Positions 56,901 to 64,000 of a stretch of DNA of 64,000 bases are shown one piece after another (the stretch's first letter is position 1; each line of letters starts with the position of its first letter). Under the pieces are notes generated by a model. It saw only the letters and a program-made list of their open reading frames with translations, had not been told where the DNA came from and searched no databases. Origin of the DNA: Membranipora membranacea (lineage: Eukaryota > Bryozoa > Gymnolaemata > Cheilostomatida > Membraniporidae). The stretch lies in the NCBI GenBank assembly GCA_914767715.1, contig OU612068.1:3162001-3226000 (forward strand), read 5' to 3'. A program made the position numbers and the translations under genes.

Positions 56901-56987
56901 TAACGTTTTATGATACGGACGAAATCAATATAATAAAGGCAAATCTACTCCTTACCCTCGAAGCGCATCTTCTATGCTGTTAGACAT
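47923..56987 (-). CDS. Multipass membrane protein, apparently two fused tetraspan units
   Basis: Nine exons on the minus strand agree in phase: 56987-56956, 56798-56629, 55270-55086, 53764-53654, 53500-53442, 52621-52273, 52002-51886, 51109-51013 and 48032-47923. They give 409 residues. Unit 1 has hydrophobic spans at IWHIFISVPIIGVGIANFVL, IWAGVIFMLTG, NMLGFLAAPALFGISL and LMIFGLMSIFTMATSFFLAI. Unit 2 has GMMVLNVGTALLWSFNG, YVGTGFWSFFILVHTKG, LAATMELLELIVLVVVIGLS and DIVMMVVGIANLVDWILF. Each unit has a Cys-containing loop before its last span. The GVGIWAGVIFML / GTGFWSFFILV correspondence suggests internal duplication with an MS4A/CD20-like topology. The tail carries CCSCLPC, a likely palmitoylation site, and an acidic tyrosine run (YDFDFEYEEY). 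I do not recognise a named family. The weakest splice choice is the exon 2 donor (ACTG|gtatct). Confidence 0.6.
49665..50790 (+). pseudogene. Heavily decayed non-LTR reverse transcriptase remnant
   Basis: Scattered stretches translate to RT-like blocks. TANINPVPLITEAAEPKGLW then TIALTSVEGKCLERLV resembles the region before motif A of CR1/RTE/Rex elements. Further on, LLHTCYKSVIESGLIYNQVV and a TANSKIKLNSVLKSA segment resemble the C-terminal part. Frames break repeatedly. It lies in the last intron of the membrane protein gene, on the opposite strand. Confidence 0.55.
49991..50060 (+). repeat. Dispersed repeat, copy 3 (diverged)
   Basis: TTGTTCCCTCGGAGGACAGT followed by GGAGGGATATTTAAAAAGTT aligns with the repeat at 2128-2215 and with the inverse of 10783-10880. 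Confidence 0.35.
51536..51559 (+). repeat. Poly-C/CT tract
   Basis: Run of C interrupted by T in an intron. Similar C runs stand at about 19892-19905, 24596-24608 and 28645-28654. Confidence 0.8.
52810..52975. repeat. 166-bp direct repeat, copy 1
   Basis: Matches 53099-53264 at all but about two positions (GTGACAAC/GTGGCAAC and AAAACTTC/AAAAATTC). Both copies are in one intron of the membrane protein gene. Confidence 0.9.
53099..53264. repeat. 166-bp direct repeat, copy 2
   Basis: Second copy of 52810-52975, with 123 bp of unique sequence between. The short open frames translated from both copies are identical for that reason, not because they are genes. Confidence 0.9.
54019..54102. mobile_element. 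84-bp palindromic micro-element with exact 8-bp duplication
   Basis: A perfect 32-bp arm (CACAGCCAGCCCTTAAAAGC onward) is repeated as its exact complement around a short GC-rich centre. Identical 8-bp flanks GTCCTAGA stand at 54011-54018 and 54103-54110. The element is more GC-rich than its surroundings. The 8-bp duplication and CA terminus fit a hAT-type insertion. Confidence 0.75.
55690..55870 (+). pseudogene. Possible short reverse transcriptase remnant
   Basis: A translated stretch with PVLYHHYINDLEPPL resembles RT motif B/C surroundings (PVLFxxYINDL). It is very short and broken by stops. Confidence 0.3.
56101..56146. repeat. AT dinucleotide microsatellite
   Basis: (AT)n with interruptions in an intron. 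Similar TA runs occur at 10743-10760, 16256-16281 and 24508-24525. Confidence 0.9.
56265..56325. mobile_element. 61-bp palindromic micro-element with exact 8-bp duplication
   Basis: CATAGACCTACTAATAAT at the left mirrors ATTAGTAGGTCTATG at the right around an ACT-rich centre. Identical flanks CATCACTC lie at 56257-56264 and 56326-56333. Confidence 0.7.
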
Positions 56988-58678
56988 CTTCACTCAACCA
57001 GGTCACAGTAAAAATAGTGCACACTATGCTGAAGCACATCAGATTAGGAGAGATTGCAGCCGAGCATAACAACAAGGAAATCACCATTGGAGTTTCTCTA
57101 ATGTTTTTAAACGCAAATAACTTTTGGCATCGATTTTGTTTTAAGTGTGGTTATTTGCAACATTTATCTGATTGATGTTAGTATGGTATGAGGGTGTCTT
57201 TGGGTTCAAGCCTACAGAAGTTCCGAAGCAATACAATAGTCTAGCTAACAGCTAGCTCTGCACTTAGTTATGCAATATTTTGTCACTAAAAAATTCACAG
57301 CACCTCGGCGCAGCTTCTATCCGCTTCTATCCGCTTTAGAAAATCGCAAAGGTTTAATCATTTATATATCTACTATTGTACCATGTCCCTGACAAAGAAA
57401 ATATATTTATTTTTAGCATTTATGTCGAAAAAATCAGTAATCAAAATATTTGGGGGTGGTAGCTTATTGTGCTGGTACTACACTAGGCTTTTGAAACATC
57501 ATAGGTGAGAAGGGGGGCCATTTCCAATACTACACATAGTTTTTACCCAGAAGTGCTATGAATTTTTTTGGTGTCAAAATACTGCAGAACTACAACAGAA
57601 CTAGCTGCCAGACTATATACTGCTTTGGTCATTCGGCTGTCTTTAAAAAGTCACTTAAATTGCAAGGAATTTACGGCTACTTAACCACTATCATTATTGG
57701 CAGGGCATTGGCATTCAAGTTTTTCATGTTCTCCTAGCCCTCGCCAGCCAAGCAGTTGATATTGACTTGTTCCTTTTCCTTGTTCCCTTGTTTTTCTATT
57801 TGAGTTGGAGTAGGAGGTGGCTCGGTTAGTTAGAGCACCTGTCTCTACCATGCAATTGATGAAGGTCATGGGTTCAAATCCCACTGCAGTCAACCGACTG
57901 CTGCGACTTGATGGACCTTCAGGCGTGCTCTGACTAGTTTGCTGCCCATCATGCTTGCCAAGTAATACAAATTCAAAAGTGGGAGATTTCAATTTACAGC
58001 GATGCTGCACCGCTTCGAGGGTGCGAAGCACCCAAGCAATCCACTTTGGGGTTTGGGGCATGTGAGCCCCCAATCGGGTCCGGGATGGAGCCCTGGTCGC
58101 TGATGCTCTGAGAGCGTTTCTAGCCACCAATGAGGACTAAAAACGCATATTTGATCCCAATTAATTTCATGTTTGTACTTTGTACTAGTAGTAAAATATC
58201 AAACTAAAAAATTACAATAGGGCTGTTTTCTCTCAAATCTGCAGGATATATTGAAATAGTTTAATCTCCAACTTTTGAATTTGTTTTACTTGGCAAGTAT
58301 GAGTGCCCATTCTTCGGAATGTGGCGAGTGACTGAACCTGGCAATTTCAACCAACATGAAGCTCAGCTCACAAACACACTAAGAATATGGTATATTATTT
58401 TTATTGTATGCTGTGCGTTGCTGAGAGAGCCTTATCCCTGGGCTTCACTTCACCATATTATTGATTAGGAATTCTGAAACCTCCGCTGCTATACAGTGTG
58501 ACAGAATTTACCATGTGCAGTGTACAAGAGTATTAATTGCTATTTCGTTGATTGGTCAACAAATAAACAATTTTAGTATCCCTGTCATAACTCCTACCTT
58601 GGTCTGAGCCCCCCAGATTCTTCTCCCTGTCCGACTCACTCAAACTTGATACGTGGCTGCCCCCTACCACAACCAGTC
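56988..58678. other. Intergenic region built from repeats
   Basis: No gene is seen. 57040-57200 repeats 46790-46970 (AACAACAAGGAAATCACCAT and AACTTTTGGTATCGAT-type blocks). 57715-57780 and 58355-58440 repeat parts of 47070-47290 (TTCTCCTAGCCC..CCAGCC; GAAGCTCAGC..AAGAATATGGT). A SINE-like element separates these two parts. Confidence 0.5.
57815..58140 (+). mobile_element. tRNA-derived SINE (plus-strand head)
   Basis: The head has GGTGGCTCGGTTAGTTAGAG as an A box and GGGTTCAAATCCC as a B box. A body of about 240 bp follows, with a GAGGGTGCGAAGCACCC hairpin. It interrupts a repeat otherwise seen uninterrupted around 47070-47290. Part of the body (57958-57987) is repeated in reverse complement at 58264-58294 (CTTTTGAATTTG, TTACTTGGCAAG). 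Confidence 0.6.
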
Positions 58679-58884
58679 ATTAAGTTTGTGTGTTGGTGAT
58701 GTTTTACGATATTTTATTGGGAGCATCTAGCAGAGGCATCTTACTGGTAGCATGGTTTACATAGAAAGGAAATAGCCACTGCATTGTGGTCATTATAAAA
58801 GAACAATGGAATCTGACATCACTTCCTGTGATATCTGTTAGCAGACTAATTAACTGTCATCGTTAAGGCATGGCATATATAACA
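58679..58884 (-). repeat. 3' LTR of gypsy-type element
   Basis: On the minus strand it starts TGTTATATATGCCATGCC and ends ACACACAAACTTAAT. It matches the other LTR at about 201 of 206 positions. Confidence 0.9.
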
Positions 58885-58895
58885 TTGCCTCCCCT

Positions 58896-60797
58896 TTAAG
58901 AGGGTTTATATCTCTCTGGTGGTTTGCTTATTCGAGCTGAACGTCTCAGTACTGGTGGTGTAATAGGTGACGGTGTAGAGGTTTGAGTACGTTGTCGCTG
59001 CGTTGTAACCATCGGACTAGTACTGGGTATAAGGCTTGTATCTGTATCAGTGCTCGAACCATCAGCTGTACCGTCAGCATCTGAGGACCTCTGGGGCAAA
59101 GTAGTTGCTGCTCTTACACTGGCTTCGCTGAAGGTATCCTGAGATAGATCTTGTCTTGTTACATTAGAATTATGGGGTTGGTTTAAATCATCATAGTCAC
59201 AATCATCAATTTGTGTACCAGCAGAAACTAAATGATTCAAATGACAATACCGAACTCTAGAACCAATCCTGACTAGATACCTGAGCGGACCTATGCGTTT
59301 TATTACAGTGCCAAATAACCACTTGTCTCGACCAATCATGTTCCTGACCTTGACATAATCTCCGACTTTAAACTCACGAGACTTGGAGTTACTACCATCG
59401 ACATAACTATGATCCTGAGACTTATCAACATCTGCTTGCAGACTGGGTTTTATGAGAGTAAATAATGTGCGTAGTTGTCTGCCCATTAACAGTTCACATG
59501 GAGCACGACCTGTTGTAGCATGATTGGTTGTGTAATATCCTAACAGAAACCTCGACAGTGCTAAATTCCTATCCCTAGAACTACCTTTCACTTTCTCGAG
59601 AAAACTCTTAGCTGTCTGCACACAACGCTCTGCTTGACCATTTGATGCAGCATGATACGGAGGTGAATATTTATGAACTATTCCATTAAACTTGAGAAAT
59701 CCCTCAAACTCTCCAGATGTGAATGACTTAGCATTATCTGTATACAATATTGCACATAACCCATGTGTCGAGAATAATTGTCTTAGCGAAAGGACAGCCT
59801 TAGAGCTAGTAATACTGCTCATGGGCTCTACATGTAACCATTTGCTATAACTATCGACCACAATCAAATAATTCTGACTATCATATTCAGCGAAAACAGC
59901 ATGAAGCCTGAACCATGGCTTGTTCTCAAACTGAAACGGATACCAAGTTTTGGGTGGTGAATTACCAACCATTTGACATTCACGACATTCTTTTGCTATA
60001 GTCTCTATAGTACTATCAACATTTGGAAACCAAAAATAACTACGAGCCACTGATTTCATTCTGACAACACCAGCGTGATCCTGGTGCAACTCTGACATAA
60101 CTCTATCGATAAGACAATAGGGTAGGACAACTCTACAACCATACAATATACATCCTTTGTCTACTGCGAGATCACCGCGCTTACTGAAGTATGGCTCTAA
60201 CTCTACATCTGAGACTCGTTTATCTAGATCAGCGTCTACCTTATCTCTGAACATCAACGGAACTGGTCGAGCTTTACAGAATATGGGTGTACAATCAGGT
60301 TTCAACTCTATAGAAGCCTCATAACCTCTAATCTCACCAAGGCAATCACTACGAAATACCTGAGCATGCTTTGACAACACCTAATTGAGAGTACGAGATT
60401 TGACCTGACCTACTATTGGTACTGAGAATATTTCATTCCAATTCAACCGTATGTGAGAAAGCCAATTTCGACCTAGCAAACTTGTACCAATACCCTGTAC
60501 TACAATAAGCGGCAACTTATGTGACTGAGCTGCATAAACTACATCAACAGAAATCTCACCTAAGACTTTAACTAGATTGCCACTATAATCATGTACTGAT
60601 AAGTCAGAACGAGCAGACAACTTACAATGACTGAATTTTGACTGGTACACTTTTGATGATATTAGACTCCAACCACACCCCGTATCCAATTGTAATTTGA
60701 TAGATTTACCTTCAACCTTCATTGGTATATCGATCGGTTTGCGTACATCAGCCATGAGATTGATTTCCGGCGTGGAGACCATCTCTACAGCACTCAC
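58896..60797 (-). pseudogene. Degenerate pol: protease, RT stub and integrase
   Basis: One frame is interrupted by an in-frame TAG at 60381-60383. Upstream (60797-60384) is a retropepsin-like domain with LDTGCGWSLIS (usual active site DTG) and GIGTSLLGRNWL. Downstream, the RT leader reads LSKHAQVF, ELKPDCTPIFCKARPVP and then RDKVDADLDK. It jumps straight to sequence typical of the RNase H-integrase junction (DLAVDKGCILYGCRVVLP). Integrase follows: an HHCC zinc finger (HQDHAGVVRMKSVARSYFWF and CRECQMVG), catalytic core blocks VVDSYSKWLHVE and YTDNAKSF, and PYHAASNGQAERCVQ with the final Glu. The deletion keeps the reading frame. Without RT the copy cannot move autonomously. Confidence 0.85.
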
Positions 60798-60839
60798 GTT
60801 ACCAGTTTTGCCACCATCATCAGTCCGAGTACTACAACA

Positions 60840-61634
60840 TTTAGCAAAATGACCTTTTTTAGAACATTTTCTACATTTATCATGTGTTTATTTGGACAGT
60901 TGTCAGCCTTGTGGGGACCAGCACAGCGTGTACATTTCATGCGCCGTTTCTCTATAATCATCATGAGGTTTTTTACGACTCATTCTATTCACTCCAGTAT
61001 TAAAGCTGCTTGCTGCTGGTTGGCTATTGTCTGAACTAAGGTGCTTTTGTGCCACATCCATTGTCATGGCTATAGATTTCACATTAATCCATGTTAATGC
61101 ATCACCCTCTTTCGACAATGCCTCACGAATGCGATTATTGCTAACATGCAGGCCACAAATCAGTTTATTACGGAGACGATTGTATAAAGCGTTACCTGTA
61201 CCGAACCCTGCATTTATGCTGAGTTTTGATATGGCTACAATATAATCCGAAACAGATTCATTAGGCAATTGATGACTCATGTCAAACCTAAGTGATTCCG
61301 ACACCGCATTGACTCCTGCTCTAAAATGTTCATCTAGTAATGTAACAAGAGCATCAAATGTGGAATCCTCTACTTTGTTTGGGACACTCAAGCTTATAAG
61401 CAAGTCCATAGTTTCATTACCTATCACAGCCAAAAGAATGTTTTTCTTTTTAGCAGCCTCATTTACCTCGTTGGCCTCAAGCCAAGAATTTAATCTCAGT
61501 TTTTATGTGGGCCATTTATCTTTACAATCATATTCCGGTACCTTACCTATTGACATATTGTAGCAGGTTCTCTGAGGTGCTCTGTCTTCAGTGTATAATT
61601 TTGCCGGGAATGTGCCTTCTATATCATCTTCCAT
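60840..61634 (-). pseudogene. Degenerate gag with zinc knuckles
   Basis: It begins at an ATG at 61634 (MEDDIEGTFPAKLYTED). An in-frame TAA stands at 61503-61505, after KDKWPT. The frame then continues through LRLNSWLEANEVNEAAKKK and VPNKVEDSTFDALVTLLDEH to CGLHVSNNRIREALSKEG, a typical gypsy capsid region. Two CCHC zinc knuckles follow in shifted frames, CTRCAGPHKADNC and CRKCSKKGHFAKC, so at least two frameshifts separate gag from the protease frame. The upstream sequence (61635-61690) is leader. Confidence 0.8.
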
Positions 61635-61690
61635 CTACTGTATGCCTCCCTCATAGTATGAGTAATCTTTCTCCAGCCTGTGTCGCCATT

Positions 61691-61896
61691 ATTAAGTTTG
61701 TGTGTTGGTGATGTTCTACGATATTTTATTGGGAGCAGCTAGCAGAGGCATCTTACTGGTAGCATAGTTTACATAGAAATGAAATAGCCACTGCATTGTG
61801 GTCATTATAAAAGAACAATGGAATCTGACATCACGTCCTGTGATATCTGTTAGCAGACTAATTAACTGTCATCGTTAAGGCATGGCATATATAACA
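61691..61896 (-). repeat. 5' LTR of gypsy-type element
   Basis: Pairs with 58679-58884. The bases outside the two LTRs do not give a clear target duplication, so one junction may have been altered. Confidence 0.9.
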
Positions 61897-63028
61897 ATCC
61901 ACAAATACCAACTTGTGTCCAGGCAATAACATGACACTTGCCTAGCCTGGGCAGGCTGTCGGGGTGGGTTGGTAGGCGGGGGACAGCTACCCACGCACCC
62001 TGACATCCTACCCAGGCTAGCACTTGCCTATGATAAAGGGTTTATATCTAGAACCACTAAACAGCTCCTTTTAAGATCACCATCTCTCTGACATCATTCA
62101 TCTTTTCTTATCCAAAATATTTTGCACAATCTTCATGGCAAATGTTTCACACATTCATTTAGCTTAGTTTTTTTTAGTTGTATTTCCTCTCTTATTGGGT
62201 GCACAACTCTGGATCAATTCACAATCACGACCAAGTTATTATTTATCAAAATAATAAATATATATATCACATATCTTCATTTCTGTTTCACTCATGCTGA
62301 ATGCTGCAATTATTTACAGTTATCATTTTGCGGCTTCGTCGCCAACCATGATTATTTAATACCAGTATCCAACGAAAGAATTGACTTTTTGATGAGGTTT
62401 GAATCCTTAGCATCATGGCGCTAAGAAAACTCTCAACCAATTGCACAATAAAGACTTCTGATGGGATGATGGTTAATCAATTATAGATCAAAGGCACCTC
62501 AACAGATATTTTCAGAAAAGCATCAGATGACCTGTCATTGGATCTCCCACTCAACCCAACCAATCAGAGCCGTCACACTGGCTAGACATTCACATGGATG
62601 GAGCACATTGATTCAGCTCAGGCATCTGGTTATATCAGAGACTATAGATAGTCTCTGGTTTGGTTATATTTCAAAACATAGATTGAAATGTTGACATTGA
62701 CTTATAATTACGAAAACATAATGCTATTACTCACTACAGAGAAACAATTAAAAAGGTCTCTGTTTCATTCTAAACACAACAAACTTTATAGATTACTAAC
62801 ATCAGACAACAGTTAAACAGAGAACAAGGAATAGTCATTGGTCGTCTTTACTCGAATTTACACATGCCATGCTTGGTTCTTGCTTCTGCCAAATTATTTT
62901 CAGTTCCATGAAAATTCAGCACACATTGGCAGACTACCGAGTATTAAAGGCCAAAGCAACAAGTTTACTAAAGTAAACTAAGAGGCAGCATGGCTGGACC
63001 CATCATGGCTAAGGTTTGTCACAGCAGA
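61897..63028. other. Intergenic region with one foldback, no gene recognised
   Basis: Contains the imperfect foldback at 61943-62019 and a short palindrome AGAGACTATAGATAGTCTCT at about 62637-62656, with GGTTATAT on both sides. The rest shows no coding signal. The right part is probably the 3' UTR of the minus-strand gene ending at 63029. Confidence 0.5.
61943..62019. mobile_element. 77-bp imperfect foldback with 8-bp duplication
   Basis: TAGCCTGGGCAGGCTGTC at the left pairs imperfectly with the complement of the right end (TAGCCTGGGTAGGATGTC). Flanks CACTTGCC stand at 61935-61942 and 62021-62028. The TAGCCTG terminus is shared with the 34-bp element at 5278-5311. The centre is GC-rich. Confidence 0.6.
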
Positions 63029-63781
63029 TCACAAAGAAGAGACTTTAGTTTCTGATAATTCTACTTCAGCTCGAGACGATTGCCTGGCAGCCTGACATGA
63101 GTTATTGTTTGTTTGCTGTTGATGGTGTTTGACCTCAGGCGTTGATGGTGCTTTCATGACTATTCTCTTATGTGGTACACAGATATATACAGGCTGATAT
63201 AATATCACCTCCCCATGTTCATCTTCTGTTCCGTCGTAAACCGTACCAGCCTTCAACTCAGGACTGATATAGTTACCTCCCTCAACAGAACCCATTGCTT
63301 GCTCTGAAGAGTAAATATGAATAATTATAACAGAAGGGAAATTCAGCGAGTAGGAAAGCTACATTTTTTACAGAGCTTGACCTAGATGTTCCCCACTAAC
63401 CATAGAGAGGTATTCCAGGATTTCGTCAATGTGAATCAGCATTTATCTGCCTTTTGGATTCGACGTTTGGATGAAAATTGCGAGTTTTTGCAGTCGATTA
63501 CAAATAATGGTGGCGTGGCATCAAATTGTGGCAGAACAATAAAAACCATTAAGACACAGGATAAAATTCTGGGACAACTTTAAATGAGAGTTTGGATGCG
63601 ACTGTTCGATGACAATAATCATGCCATTCTAATAGTTCAATTTAGGCTTTTTTTGATGGATATGAGATTATAACTTACTGAGAATGGTTTTAGTATTGTC
63701 ATCCCTGGGATAGTAAGGAGTAATAAGTATTGGAATGGTGACATGTAGCGGCTCACCCCACTTCAGTGTAGTTAGATTGAC
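63029..63781 (-). CDS. Unrecognised protein, C-terminal two exons (continues beyond window)
   Basis: Two exons join in phase on the minus strand: 63781-63679 (VNLTTLKWGEPLHVTIPILI and TPYYPRDDNTKTIL) and 63303-63029 (KQAMGSVEGGNYISPELKAG, VYDGTEDEHGEVILYQPVYI, then a Gln/Asn/Ser-rich tail ending VSSL). Splice sites are canonical (acceptors TTTTAG and CTTCAG, donor AGTAAG). The first part looks like a beta-rich domain. The tail is low complexity. I cannot assign a family. The 5' exons would be to the right of 63900. Confidence 0.5.
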
Positions 63782-64000
63782 CTAAAATATTCAAATTGAA
63801 TATGACGTTGTGTTACCACTGTATCATCTGACATCTGACACCCTATTTCAAGTGCTCAAACTGAACTGGGATTGCAAGTTTCCTCATAAACCACTTCCCT
63901 TTAATGCGGCAGCAATACCAGCACAGTTTGGGCACTTAAACAACAACCACCCACATTTCGGTGTAATGTATTCATATGTCAAGTTATTTTCAAACAAGTG

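Larger units (their letters stand above)
58679..61896 (-). mobile_element. Ty3/gypsy-type LTR retrotransposon lacking reverse transcriptase
   Basis: Two 206-bp direct LTRs (58679-58884 and 61691-61896) differ at about five positions. On the minus strand the order is gag, two zinc knuckles, protease, the first part of the RT leader, then directly integrase. A primer-binding-site-like TGGCGACACAGGCTGG begins two bases inside the 5' LTR (61673-61688). A purine tract AAAGGGGAGGCA precedes the 3' LTR (about 58887-58897). The reverse transcriptase and RNase H are absent. Total length is 3.2 kb against the usual 5 kb or so. Confidence 0.85.

Noticed and set aside
60381-60797. Independent small protease gene separate from the integrase frame
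   Set aside because: It ends at a TAG and the next frame starts at the following codon in the same phase. It is one pol frame with an in-frame stop.
62637-62656. Further micro-palindrome with GGTTATAT on both sides
   Set aside because: The right GGTTATAT is separated from the stem by extra bases, so a target duplication is not convincing. It is noted in the gap description only.

Overview
The window is animal nuclear DNA. It is AT-rich, has many short exons with GT/AG introns of roughly 200-1100 bp, conserved eukaryotic genes and plentiful transposon debris. The protein families, small introns and mixed repeats fit an early-branching or other marine invertebrate, and a sponge is my best guess. 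The sequence alone does not settle the lineage.

Layout, left to right. 1-1290 (+): last four coding exons of an ACSBG-type acyl-CoA synthetase. 2974-4596 (-): intact single-exon F-box gene between two inverted copies of a GC-rich hairpin repeat. 5970-10764 (+): CR1/L2-like non-LTR retrotransposon with two long open ORFs. 11461-13168 (-): broken paralog of the F-box gene. 15063-20251 (-): seven-exon gene, probably RIMOC1 (C5orf51). 22059-27319 (+): ten-exon adaptor with tyrosine motifs, a charged helix and a helically extended SH3-like domain (FYB/ADAP-like). 28166-32115 (-): seven-exon DPH2. 33225-45369 (+): complete 23-exon SMC2. 45240-47900: decayed tandem copies of the SMC2 3' end. 47923-56987 (-): nine-exon multipass membrane protein that looks like two fused tetraspan units. 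58679-61896 (-): LTR retrotransposon of Ty3/gypsy type that has lost its reverse transcriptase. 63029-64000 (-): 3' end of an unrecognised gene.

RIMOC1/FYB-like and DPH2/SMC2 are head-to-head pairs. FYB-like/DPH2 and SMC2/tetraspan are tail-to-tail. The genes do not form one pathway: they cover lipid activation, Rab7/mitophagy, adaptor signalling, diphthamide synthesis and chromosome condensation.

The most distinctive signal is a scatter of very small near-perfect palindromes, from 18 to about 85 bp. Most are bracketed by exact 7-9 bp direct repeats, as expected of miniature DNA transposons with hAT-like or Mutator-like target duplications. Two larger foldback elements of about 470-490 bp sit at TTAA sites in separate SMC2 introns. 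Exon models were built by hand from splice signals, reading-frame phase and protein similarity. All family assignments rest on recognition, not on a search.
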